Source: Tetranychus cinnabarinus (Eukaryota; Arthropoda; Arachnida; Trombidiformes; Tetranychidae). From it: 64,000 nt of DNA. A program made the translations under genes and the position numbers. The notes under the pieces are model-generated. The model had not been told where the DNA came from. It did not search any database and saw nothing but the letters and a program-made list of their open reading frames with translations. The stretch is from positions 124,001 through 188,000 of the forward strand of contig WHVY01000003.1 in NCBI GenBank assembly GCA_022266195.1, in the 5' to 3' direction. Of this stretch, positions 1-12,600 are shown one piece after another. Positions within the stretch are counted from its first letter, which is position 1. Each line of letters opens with the position of its first letter.

Positions 1-1121
1 AACAAGAGCAACAAAAATGGCAACCATTATTAGTGTGAAAAGGCTATGGAGTATAAATTGGGCAAAATTTTCATTGCCATTCAATAATTTCTTACCTTTC
101 AAAGAAAACCCTTAAAAAGCTTGAGACCAAAAGAAGACGAAAGAGATACTAAGAAATATTATGGATGATGAGGAAGACAAGAAATGGTGCAAAAAGAAGG
201 TTAAAAAAGACTGAAAATTTGCAAAACCATTGAACGTAAAAAGTTGTGTTTTTTGAACAGCGAAAGTAAAATTTCCAAATGAATGTAACTCAACATGATA
301 TCTACTCTTGTTATGTATTATCATGCTTCTTTAGGTTTTTATGTTGCTGTTTTGCTTTGCCACTTTTATCATCATCATCATCATCATTTTACTCCGAATC
401 TTGAGCTTTTTTTTCTCGAGCTTCTTGGTATAACTGGAAAAACAAGTTTCCATCTTCTTCTAATATTTCATTTTACGAAGGTAAAGAGAGAAAGAAAATC
501 TTCTTTTCTTTTTTTTCTCTTCTTGCTTTCTTCTTCTTCCTTTGCAATCAATTTAAACAATTTTTCAACACTCTTCAACAGAGAGATGATGTTGATGAAG
601 ATGATGAGGAGAAAAAGGTTGAATGTTTGCTAAATAAATAAATATTTAGCTAGTTTTGTTTCTGTAAAGAAAAGGTTTATCAAGAAATTTTTTCTTCTTT
701 TCGCCGTAACAATGTGAATTTTCATGGAATCTCTATGTAATTGGAGTGCTAATCAATCGATTTTCAGTCTTCATCTTCTTCATCTTGAGCTTCATTCTGA
801 TCTTCATGTCTTTTTAACCGAAGTGTAATAAACTTGTAATAACTTCTTTCTTTTTTTATTATTATCAAGGGAACAACAAAAATGAAAACATTTTCACTAT
901 TTTATGTCAGATATTAGACTGAAGGTAACAAATCAGAGTCTATGAAAGTTACTGATTAGATGATGATTATGATGAGAAGCAAGGTAAGGATGGGAATAAA
1001 GGTTTGTACTTTTTGACAAATAAAATAGCCTCTAAGCTCGCCTTCAGGTAAAATCCCAATAGATTTTAATGAACCAAAAAACTGTCCGTATTTCAGTTTT
1101 CATCAGCAATCCACTCTGTTA

Positions 1122-1200
1122 AGCCATAAAAGATCAACTCATCAACCTGACAGAGCGACTCTATTCCCATCAAAAAAGAGGCTCAACGAGGTTATTTTAC
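1122..1200 (+). repeat. Dispersed repeat, copy A
   Basis: A roughly 80-bp segment whose core at 1141-1173 (pattern TCAACCTgACAGAG, then CGACTCTaTTCCCATCAA) recurs with few changes at 2750-2782, and in inverse orientation near 56807-56837 and 57122-57152. It is too short and too divergent to name a family; it could be a remnant of a MITE-like element. It shows no coding potential. Confidence 0.55.
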
Positions 1201-2731
1201 GTGAAAACATTTTCTCCATTTTCACACTTTTCACAATTTTAATCAATACTTTAACCTTCATTATTTTACAATTAACATTTAAAATACGAAAAAAAAGGAC
1301 AATTGTTTATTGATTTTAGTGACATTTTAGACCATTCTTGTAGATGAAAAATAGCTTAATTGAAATGATCAAATGATTAAATAAAAAAAGGTAATTAAGT
1401 GAGTAAAAAGCGCAATGTAAAAGAAACAAGAAAAATGTAAAACCTGAATAAACAGTGAACAAAACAAAAGCAAGTTTACCACATTTCTGGTTTACATTAG
1501 ACTTTCTTTGGACTGTTAATGAAAATAAAAACATATTATTATTTATCATTATTATTACCTTTTTATTATCATAATCATCAAAAATTATCATTAACATTAT
1601 TATTATTTAGATAGTGTAAAAGGTTAAAGAGCACACGAGGCTTAAAGGTTATAACATGTTGAGATGAGCCAAATAGTGCTAATTGCTATTCACGGTTCAA
1701 TGTAATCCTATCAAGGTAAGGGTAGAGTCAACGAGAAGAAGGCAAAGAAAACACAAACACACTAATTAAACAGGTAAACGTAACACTGTGAATGCGAGGA
1801 AAAAAAGAAAGAAGAAGATGATGAGCATAATGAGAAGGATGATAAAAGATAAGGATGAGGATGAAAAGGAAGAGAGAGAAGAAGAAGATAAAAGATACAA
1901 AACTTGAAAGTAAGTATTTTGTTCATTTCACAGCATGCTTATTACATTTGTTACTGGAAAAGGTAAAGTTATGGCCCACTCCAGGTATATTCACAAGAAC
2001 CCAACAGAGCCAAAGGAAAGGGCCATCATCATATTTTCTCGTTTTCTTACCTTTTCTTCATCTTTTTCTCAACTCTTTTCACTCTTTGTCAAAGTTTTTT
2101 TTCACAAAATTTTGAGAGAAAAAAAAGATTTCCACAAAATTCCATGACAATTCAATGGTAAATGTAATTTTGATTAAAAAGTGATTCGTTTTTGTTTTAA
2201 CAGTTTTCTCAATCAATACAAAAATTGCATGTTTTTAGGTTTGTTTTTTTTCTCTTCTTCTTCACCAGCTTTTCTTGTATCAAGAAAAAAGAGAAAAAAT
2301 GATTCTATTTATTGGATTATTGCCTGAAGCAGATGATATTAATCACTCAATATCAACGCAATTTTCATGATTGATGTGCTTAAAATTGAAGCTACCAACT
2401 TTATCCATTAACAGAGGGAAATGTATAAGAAACAGAAAGTTGCTAAAACACAAAAACTCATAACCAAACAGATATTACCAGCAAATAAACAAAGGAAAGG
2501 CATTAACAATGATTACTTTTAAACTTTCATTTATTGATAATTAACATGATAATGATAAAATTTTCACCATTTAAACAATCAAATGTAATTGTTAATTACA
2601 ATTAAAAGAGCGTTTGTTGAAACAGTTGACTGGTAAAGTTGAATGGCAAGATTGAATGACAAAATTGAAAAAGCTTTTCCTATTGAACCAAAAAAACTAA
2701 AATACAAATAGTCAGAAGGAAAACCAGATTG

Positions 2732-2809
2732 GCCGTAAAACGTTAAACCTTCAACCTAACAGAGTCACTCTCTTCCCATCAAAGTTAACACTTGTTAAGG
2801 TCGTTTTGC
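2732..2809 (+). repeat. Dispersed repeat, copy B
   Basis: Second copy of the repeat at 1122-1200. The two copies share the block GCC(a/g)TAAAA at the left, the core TCAACCTaACAGAG and CTCTcTTCCCATCAA, and a similar right edge (GAGGTTATTTTAC against AAGGTCGTTTTGC). Inverse copies lie in the first Syt1 intron. Confidence 0.55.
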
Positions 2810-5800
2810 ATGTTGATTGATCTTTCATTTTCATTTCCATTTTTAAGGTTCATTTTCATCTTCTCAGTCCTTATCTTCATGGAGAGGAAAAAAATCTATC
2901 AAAACTACATGTAAAATGTAATAATTGAAGATTGAAAGTTGCTTTACTAGTTTACAGTTGAACAAAAACTCTCATTTTCACCATCTTTTCTCTTCTTTTC
3001 TTTTTCATCTTTTTCTTTCTTCTTCTTCTTCATGATTCGTGCTTGAACAAACATCAATCATATCACCGATAGGGCATCTTATGACCTGATGATATTAAAT
3101 TACACTTTCAAGTCTCACTTCACATGGTCACAACACTGAAATGAAACTCATAAAGAATCCATGAAAAGATTTCATTGACACAATTCAAACTTCATGCTAA
3201 TTCACATTTTTTATTAAGCTTTTTTTGCTTCTCTTTACATCTTTATCATATTGATTGAATTTGAGTTTAGGTGATAATACGGTTTTAATGTGTTCCTTGA
3301 ATATTGAATAGTTTTATCAATACATTTTCTCATATTTTATTGATGATACATGATAATTGTAAAATGCATGTAACGAGAAAACTTGTTTTTCATTTTGTCT
3401 TCTTTTATTCCAATATTTATTCAGTCAATGTTTTGATCAATATCTTTTGTCAATCAAAACTGTTAGCTTTATTATTCAATGAAAAGGTCAGTTTAGTTTA
3501 AATTTTCAATTTAACTTCAAATAAAAATTTATTTATCAATTAATATGGAAAAATTGAAATGCGCGCTTTTCGTGCAACAATTTTTACAAAATTACTTCCC
3601 CCTATTTTTAATCATATGTTAAGTGTATTTTTTGGTTTGAAAAGGTTTAGTTTTTTGTTAATCCTGACTATTAATAAACATTTTTTAATTAATATCATAA
3701 TCAATTCATATCAATTTAGATTAATAATTGTTGCTGGACCGACCCCAACTATTCATGGTAAGTGTTTAATGGTTCAATGTTTTAAATATATGTTTCAATT
3801 ATGTAAAAATCTAATTTATGTTTTATGTGTCACATTATTTAGGTTTAACAAAAGATGCCAAAAGGTGTTGGTTTTGAAAGCCGCTGGTTAAGTTGACTTG
3901 ATATGGCAATTGAGATTAATGGAAAAGATTGATTTTGATTTAATCGTGGATGGTTACACTCTGATTTGATTAATCAATGGATTTTACATTCATCGGAAAA
4001 GATGCCCGAGATGATGGAGAGAATAAGAAGGATGAAGAAAAAAGACGGAGAAGCCGGTTTTTTCTCTTTTTTCTTTTGCCATCTTCTTTACTACTTTTTT
4101 ATCTTCATCAGTTACCTTTTTCTACCTGATAACTTGACATTGAAGTGGTTTTAACATGAAAATGATATTTTTTTCACGTCTTACTGGTACTCATTCACCT
4201 TTCTGAGCAAGGCAAACATGCAACTCAACCATGACAACATCTACAGCATCCAAACTCCAGCCAAAAGAATAGTCAATATTTATTTATTTTGCTTAAGAAG
4301 CAAACGTCTTACGATGGTTAAAAACAACATCAACATAATCAACAACAACAAAAACATCATCAACTAAACCTCAGCTACAGCAACAGCGAAACAAAAAAAG
4401 CAAAATTGATTTAACAGCAAAAGTACAAACTCAAAATTGCTGTTCAATCTTACTGCGGACTAAACCAGAATTTGTTGGGTTCACATTTTTTTCCCAAATC
4501 TCCCAAACGTTTAAAGGATACTTTATTTTTGTTGACAAATAATCTAACTAGCTGATTAACTTTCACTGTCAGTATTTTGAAAAATGCTTACTTTTCATAA
4601 TTAATATTGATGAGAAGTGATATTGAGAGTGGAAGTGAAAAAAAACGAAAGAGAAGCTTAAAATTTACATTTAACTCTCAATTCCAAGCTACATTCTCAA
4701 CCATTGAGACCAAAATTTCAATCAACAACCAAGACTGTTCCATAACCATTCAACAAAATCTGGTAATCCTTTTTTTCTTGTCCATCAAAGCACACCTAAT
4801 TGATTTAAACTTTCATTACAATTGTAAATCCAGGTTAAGGAATACAAATTTTCAAAGTCGCAGTTATGGTTTCACCAATTAGCTATTCATTAATGTTAAT
4901 TAAATGTTTATTGGCAATTTTCACGATACAATCTCATACGGCAGGATCTTATGTTAAAGGAAAGCCAATGAAGTTTTGCTCCTCATTTTTGTGATGAACA
5001 TCAGTCAATCAATGGAAAAAAATGAAGTGAAGATGAGAAAAATTGATAAGTTGATCGTTAAATCTCACCATCATCATCTTTACCAGACTAACCTTTATCT
5101 TCATCTTGAAGTTAACAATTTTTTTATCACCATATTACTAAGGAAAGATGAAACAACAAGTTGAAATAATCATCATGATTACAAGATGGATTGTCCAATG
5201 ACCTTACCAGATAGATAATCAACTTGAATCAATCAATAAGTTTAGTCATGGAAAACAGTAACAACAATCAATGGTTGGGCCAACAACAACATTGTAACAG
5301 TTTATTATGTCGTCCACAAGAGTTGATTTGTGAGTAAACCAAAGCTTGGGCAGGTTCAATGGAAGTTGATCAATGAGCAAAACCAAAAAAAAAACCTTAA
5401 ACTCTCTCATACATTTAAGCATCATCACCAATTTTTTTCTTGGTTTTACCTTTATCGCTTAAAGGTGTAACTGGGTGGGCCTAGGAGGATAAAGTCACAA
5501 GGAAAAAGAAAGAATAAACTTCTTTTATTAAAATTATTGTAAACATCGTCTAATCATTTGATGATAAGTTGCATGTAACAGCCAAAGAAAAGGTGATTTT
5601 AAGAGCTTCTTCATTTTTACACAATTTTCATCATTCACTGCCTTGACATTTCCACCATCATCATCATCATCACCATCTTCACCATTTCCATCGTGTTCAT
5701 CTTGTTTCTCATTCCATCTCTCCTCTTGCCTTTGTTGCTGATTCTCATCTCTTCTCCATCTTCATTTCTTTTTCATCTCTTTTCATTCCCTTTACTATTT

Positions 5801-7477
5801 ATCTTCTCTTTTATCCACTTTCACAATCATTAGTAACTTGTTTTCCCATTCTCATCCTAATCATCCTTGCTCCTTTTACTCCTCACCGTAATAAGTCATC
5901 ACCATCATCACCCTCCTCATCAGCAACGGCAACATCTCTGGTAACAACTATAAAAGAGACAGCAAAAAGTCTAAACCCAAAAAGCAAACCAAAAAAGATG
6001 CCCAAACAAAACGATTAAACCTAATCACTTTTAATCAATCTAATCACTCATTTTCAAAGTGTTAATCTTAAACATAACATTCATGTGCAACATAATCATA
6101 TGTTTGGTTAATCAAATGAAAGAGAAACAAAAAAAAATGATATTTGTTTGTCTAATGAACAAAACACAAAAATGTTATCACTATCAACATTTTATATAAC
6201 ATTCAACCTTTGTTACTGAGAAAAGAGGCAAAGAAGAAGAAAAAAACTATCGATAAAGTGTTTACCTTTCAATCAACCTCAATAACCATTTAGTTGATTC
6301 ATCATCACCATCATCACCATCATCAAAATCATCAACATTATTCTCTTTATCTTCTTTCCAGTTTCATCTTGTCTGATCTTTTCACTTGAACCAGCTACTT
6401 TTACTCATCTTTTTCTCATTTCTTATTCTGATGTTCAACTAAAATCGATCTTCTCTTCCTTTTCTCCCTCCCATCATCATCATCTTCACGGCTACGTGCT
6501 CAAGGGTAAAGCAAAGGTTTTTTTCAGTCAAATTCACTCTCACTTCATCTTGTCTTTCTCCTCTTTATCATCTTCCTCTTCCAGTTTCACAAACATCTCA
6601 AGATAATCGATTGGACTCTCTTCTCTGTCTTTCTCTCTTCTCTTCCCTTCTTTCTCTTGAATCATGTGATCTTTGTCAATGTCTTCTTCATCATCATTCA
6701 AATGGTTCCAATGAAAAACAAAATACAAAGAAAAAACTAAAGACAAAAATCTTGATTCTTAAACCTAAAGTACTGAGGCGAGCTCAATTTATTGACAATA
6801 AAAAAAGTGACATCTTAAGCAGTCTTAACGTTTGTCCAGGCACAAGTACTTAATCTAGATTGATATCAATTAATCTTGGTGAATGTTGATTAAAATTGAT
6901 AAAAAAATCTCATAACAAAATTACAAATATTTCACTTCAAATGTAACCTTTACATGCAATTTTACCCAAATGCTTGGTAAAGAGTTGAATCAAAAGACTG
7001 GACAAGGAATGTTGAACCAAAACACTTTTTACTCATTTCTATTGAATTTACAATTTACTGTTCAATCGAGCTGAAAATTGACTGAACAGAATCTCTTTAT
7101 CCTTCAGAAATGTTGAAATTATCAAATGCAAGATAAACCTGAAAAATGATATTTGTTTCATTGTTTTCCCATTTTGTTTTGATAATGGTTTTAATTTGAA
7201 AAGAGCCAATTGATTATGTTTTATAATGATAATCATTACAATCCAATGGGAAATATGTTTAAGATGAACATGATAAAAGTAAATGAATAATTGTGGCTTT
7301 CATCAGATTATTACAAGATAATGATAAAGAAAGAAATTATTGCATCAATTTAACATATTACAAGCTCATTTTTTTACTCCTCAAGTATATGATTTTATAT
7401 TAACAACAATAATAATGGAGTAACAATGATAACAATCATTTTGTTACCTTCTGACCAGGTTAGTCTTGTAATATAAT

Positions 7478-7550
7478 GAAGAGGGAAGATGAGAAGAAAA
7501 GAAAGAGAAGATGAGAGAAAGAAAAAGAAGAAGAAGAGAAGAGGAAAAAA
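7478..7550 (+). repeat. Purine-only tract
   Basis: About 70 bases of almost pure A and G (GAAGAGGGAAGATGAGAAGA and similar). It is one of several strand-asymmetric simple tracts in the upstream region; the mirror-type pyrimidine tracts are near 7900-7970 and 8440-8520. Such tracts can form triplex DNA, but no function is shown by the sequence. Confidence 0.7.
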
Positions 7551-7849
7551 ATTTTGAGTCAAGAAAAAAAAGTAGGACCCATCAACAACAAACAAGGTAA
7601 CAACATTCATATTGATTCATCAAATGTCCTTGGAAGACTTTTTCCCCTTCGATTCATTTCTTGCCTTCTTTTTCCCTGTCATCATCATCATCATCATCTT
7701 GGTCTCCTTGTGTCTGTCAATTGGACCCAAAAAGAGAGTCTCTAGTTACTTTTTTTCATCATTTTCTTGCTTCTCTAACCATTGAAAGCTAGTTGAACAA
7801 AATGGCTTTAGCTCACTGTTTCCCTGTAAACTAGAGCCCGAACCAGACC

Positions 7850-7865
7850 AGGTCAGGTCAGGTCA
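7850..7865 (+). promoter_or_regulatory. Overlapping AGGTCA half-sites
   Basis: The 16-base string AGGTCAGGTCAGGTCA holds three AGGTCA nuclear-receptor half-sites repeating every 5 bases. The half-sites overlap by one base, so they are not a standard DR0-DR5 element. Binding is only a possibility; the site sits 1.8 kb upstream of the scribbler ATG. Confidence 0.25.
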
Positions 7866-9240
7866 CATCGGTATAAGCTACTGTTCTTTGTTATTAATCT
7901 CTTTTTCTCTTCTCTTTCTACTTTTCCCTCTTCAAGCCTTTTCTTCTTCTTCTTCTTTCATCATCTTGTTCCTTGCCGTTGCCTTCATCTTGTATTTTCA
8001 ACACAAAAAACAACATTTTGGACCCATTTTTAAAACTACTTTTTGCAAGGAGAAAAAAAAACAAGAGCAAAGAAGACATTTTTCTCTCTCTTTCTCTTGT
8101 TTAAAGGTTACCAAATTGATGATGAAAATGATGAAAATTTGGATGAAATGGTGACAAAAATGGATGCAAAAAAAGATGAACAATTGTCATCGTTTTTTCA
8201 TATTTTTGCCATTTCTTGCCTTTCATTACCTTGTATCATTTTCCTTGGCGATTAACTTTTCACTTTCTCATCATCACCATCTTCATAATCATTTTCTTGT
8301 TCATCTTCATCTTTACCCTATTTGCCATCACTTCCTTTGTCTCTGCTCATCTTTTTTGTTTCTTTTTTTTCGCCATCTCAAGCTTCATCTTTTGAATGAG
8401 GAAAAACATTTCGAGCCTCTTTTTGCTTCATCTTCCATCTTCTTTTATCTTCCTTTTTTTCTCTTTCTTTTCTCTCCTTTTCTTTTTCTTCTTCTTCTCA
8501 CTTTTTTTTCAAGCTTTTTGCCTCTTTGCACTTGAGTAGAAGCTGATTATAACACAGAGAAATGAAAAGAAGAAGCAAAACAAGAGAAAAAACTGGTTAA
8601 TTGTTAAAATATGGCGTCACAATCAACATTATTGTTTCGACCATTTAACCTGCAAGTTGATTATTGTCAGCTTTCAACTTGCTTCATAATCATTTGAATA
8701 GCTAATCTCAAGCAACTGCCATTTCAATTTTCATCTTTTTTTGGTTTTCCTTTAAATTCTGGTTCATCGTTTGTATTGAAAACATGTTGTTGCTGATGAT
8801 GATGAAGATGATTATTATTATGCTGTAACACTGAGAGAGATTCACTTGAATGTGTATAAACTGAGAAATCGATGAAATAATAATCAAGGTTCTTTTATCA
8901 GTAACAGGTTTTTTTGTTCTTGCATTATTAGGTGTTGATAAACATTGAACGTTGCGAGCTAATATTTATTCATTGTCTGATTGATCATTAAAATAAAGAT
9001 CAAAGTAAACTCGATCACAATTTGGGTACAAGAGTTGATCAAAAAAAAGGTTCAATAATTGAGCATCTTTCTTGTTTCCAGGCTTTGCTTTGTGACTAAA
9101 CAAAGCCAGAGTTGAGATGAGATTTGAGTGTTTTTCAATCATGACTGGATTAAAATTACCTTTTAAATCATTTTTATCGACTGTATCATTGACCCTCTAT
9201 GGTGGTAAAGAAGAAATTTTGAAAAGAGTCAAAATTTCGA

Positions 9241-9260
9241 TGAAAAATGGCCATTTTTCA
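9241..9260. repeat. Perfect 20-bp palindrome
   Basis: TGAAAAATGGCCATTTTTCA reads the same on both strands with no mismatch and no spacer. It lies about 400 bp upstream of the scribbler start codon. It contains two opposed GGCCAT/ATGGCC cores. The function is unknown. Confidence 0.8.
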
Positions 9261-9336
9261 ATGAATAAGCTCATTTTTTTTCCTCATTAACATTTTTTTG
9301 GGAAACATTTAACATCTTTTGCTTCTCTCTGCAACC

Positions 9337-9373
9337 AATAGATGGCTCTAGAGCGATTGTAGCGCCATCTATT
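9337..9373. promoter_or_regulatory. Inverted pair of AGATGGC (CTCF-like) motifs
   Basis: Ten-base arms AATAGATGGC (9337-9346) and GCCATCTATT (9364-9373) are perfect inverted repeats separated by 17 bases. The right arm, read on the minus strand, continues as AGATGGCGCTAC, which fits the core of the CTCF consensus (AG-G/A-G/T-GGCGC). The pair lies about 280-310 bp upstream of the scribbler ATG. Related AGATGGC copies occur at 13509, 29690, 29834 and 63247. Confidence 0.4.
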
Positions 9374-9649
9374 CTTGGTCTTTGTTTAGTCTCTTTGTTA
9401 GTCTTTCTTTTTACCTTTCTTTCTTTACTTTCCCCCTCTCTCTGTCTTCAATTCTGCTCCATCTTACTTGTGAGAAATACTGTGTTAGGAACAAAAAACT
9501 GAGGCTTCGGAAAATTATATTATTATTATTTGTTTAATATTAAATTGTTTTTTATTATTACTCTTGATACTTTATTTTGTTAATTTTATCTTTAAAGGTG
9601 GTAATTAGTACAATCATCTGTTCTTTTTCATCATTGCCATGTCATTGCC

Positions 9650-12600
9650 ATGACATCAGGATCAATTCAGAGCACATCCTCAAGCGTATCAGCTTCACCA
9701 CCAGCAAGGACAACGACTCCACCAGCCTCAAAATCTGTGTTACCAACTGCCTCCACAGCACCTTCAAGTGTTGCTACCAATTTTGATGATGATTACAATG
9801 AATGGGAATTGGGTATTGGTGATTTAATAATTGACTTGGATGCAGACATTGAAAAAAATAATAGCCAGCCAAACGGTTCTGCATCTTCTTCGCCTTTAAC
9901 AGAAATATCAAGGGTAAAGTACCAAGGAGAAGAAAATGTAACTACACTTCTTTTCCTTTACATACATTTTCTTTACCAACATTTACTGCAAAAAATGGTG
10001 ATCTGTTTCCTTAAGGATATGTAAAAAAAATGATTTTTACCATTTGCCATTTTTCTTCTCACCTACCTATTTCTATGGATTAATACTAGTGCTCACAAAT
10101 TTTTGATTGTTTCTGCAGTTTACTATTTTCCAGTGGATATATGAACATTTTTTTTCTCTCTGTATTAAGTGATTATCATCGATTCTTTGTTTGATGACAT
10201 ATTCATGTCTTTGTTTACGTTTATCATAATTTCAAGAGGTTCTTACTAATTCAATATGACTTCTTCAACAAGATTTAGTCTCTTCACATTCTTGATTTTT
10301 TCATCAGTGTTAATTGTTGCCAATTTTGCTTTTTCTTTTTTTTCCTGGCTTAAAATTGGGTTTGCCACCTAATCCTTGTTTAATATTCACTGTTGATAGC
10401 TTAACCTTACCAGGATTAGATTTGAAAATATGCTTTTTGCCTTTTTTGTTAATTACTTTGTGTACAAACAAGTTGATTTCAGGTTTAGTTAATTCTCACT
10501 TCATTATCATTCTCAATCTTATGTTCAAATGTGAATTGATTGGACTCATTGAACAAATAGCATCTTACATATAAATAGGTGGTACCTTAAGCTCTCTCAA
10601 TGGAAGAGAAGACTCTCTTCAAGTCTTTTTATGCTCAGGCGAATGTGGAGTCATCTCTTGTACACTTACAAACTACAGCAAAGACTACAAAGACTAGGAT
10701 CACACCAACAGAAGCTTTGTTTCTCCTGAAATTAGACCTGCAGGGAATCTACAATTAACCAATAATTATTGTTCATATTTTGACTCTCTTTTATTAATTT
10801 TGGTTACTTAACAGCTAAATTTTATTCGAGAGAAACTTGCTTTTATTTCTACATTTTGATTTCTTTTCATCTTTATTATCTACTTGTTAGTTTTATGTAT
10901 TTAGGTTGTTTATTATCCATTCGAGTCAGCACTCTGTTCTTGATCGATTTCACTGGTCAAGTCAACTTTATCTGACTCGGAGAGCAGACTCTAGTTTAAT
11001 TCTGTTTCTTCTTTCATCTATTTCATGGATTAAGCATGCAAGAAGCTAGAACATTTCATTGGTGTAACAACAATTGCTTATTAGTCTTTTTATTTTATTT
11101 TTATCTTTTTAGCCAATGGAAGCACAAACGCCGAGTCAACCTGAGATGAGGCATATGTCTACTTGCACAAGTGTAGGTACCGTAACTGAACCAGATTGCT
11201 TAGGGCCATGTGAACCAGGTACTAGTGTTACCTTGGAAGGTATTGTTTGGCAAGAAACCGAAGGAGGTAGGTTCATAATTTAGATTTTTTTGCAATTTTT
11301 ACTTGATTTTAAATTATTTACATTTGCATTTACTTTTATTTTAGGTGTCTTAGTTGTAAATGTCACCTGGAGAGGTAAAACTTACGTTGGTACTTTATTG
11401 GACTGCACTAAGCATGATTGGGCCCCACCTCGTTTCTGTGAATCCCCGACTAGTGATATTGAAGCTAAAGCTAACAAAAGTAGTAGAGCTAAGCGAGGTA
11501 GAACTTCAGTTGATTTGCGGAGTGTTCAAAGTAAATTACGCAATGGAAAAGGACGTAGAACTGCTAATTCAAGTTTTACTGTACCCGCAAGTCCAGTGAA
11601 ATGTGAAGCGCCTGCCAGTGTCAATGGCAAGCGTAAATCTCGTCCTGATCTGGAACTAAGTCCAGTTCCAGAATCAGCTAAAAATGGTAAACGTAATCGT
11701 TCACAATCTCGGAATACTCCAACACCAAATGTGTACTCAAGTGAACCAACAACTCCAACAATGCATGCACCACCCTCGCTGGCTCTAATTGAGTGTCCGG
11801 AGCCTAATTGTAGTAAAAAGTATAAGCATATCAATGGATTAAAATATCATCAAACCCGTGCCCATAGTGGTTTAAGTGAGCCAACAAGTAAAACTGAAAC
11901 TGATTCGACCGATTTGGAACCAAATAAAGATTCTGTTTTGCCTTCGGATAGTGAGGAAGCTACCACTGAAGCTTCAAGTGTACCACCTAGTCCATCTTCA
12001 AAAAATACACCCAAAAGTGGAACTAATAGTGAGAGTGCCAGTGACCCTAGCGAAGCAAATCGGAATAATAATTCAGATAGTGTAAACCAAGAGTCATCGG
12101 TTACTTTTCAGCCTATCTGTGATCCTAAAACTGCCAATTCTTCAGCTGGATCACCTATGAGTGACGATTTAAATGATACTCCAATGGATTCTAGATATTC
12201 ACCCACTTCTCCTTTCCATGGATCCACTGCGGTGACAACAAGCAACAGTATTTCATCTGGACTTGCAACTTCTACATCGTCTCATAATACTAGTAGTACT
12301 CCTAGTGCCACATTCCTAGTCCCATCTTCGGGTTCGCAAGGTACATTCAAAACACATTGGATTAACCATTTTTATCTTGGTTTAACAAAAATTGATTATT
12401 TTCCTTTTACTAACCTAAAACACTTTCTCTCAATAGGTAATTTATCAAGTTCTGGTCCGTTGAAGCCTTTGCCAAGTAAACCAATTTCAGTGGACTTTGC
12501 AAATTCTCAATCTGATAATGCTAAAAGAAAAAAATCAAAGCATAAAAAGAAGAAAAAGGATAAAGATCGGGAACGGGACAGGGATAAGGATAAAAAATCC

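Larger units (their letters stand above)
1..9597. other. Gene-poor, simple-sequence-rich upstream region
   Basis: I see no convincing coding exon in this stretch. The open frames in it are short and translate to runs of His, Ser, Phe and Leu from TCATCA, CTTCTT and TTTCTC repeats, or to their complements, and show no domain. Clusters of TCATCA lie near 370-400, 5650-5690, 6300-6340 and 7680-7700. It probably holds upstream regulatory DNA and untranslated or intronic sequence of the scribbler gene, whose first coding exon follows at 9650; a possible 3' splice site (TTTAAAG before position 9598) would open that exon. Separate entries give the repeat copies, palindrome and motif pairs inside it. 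No tRNA or rRNA was recognised. Confidence 0.6.

Noticed and set aside
295..8535. Many open frames of 60-124 codons in the first 9 kb, for example 295-633, 1855-2115 and 8164-8535.
   Set aside because: They translate simple repeats (His, Ser, Phe, Leu runs), have no domains, overlap each other on both strands and lack coherent splice partners.
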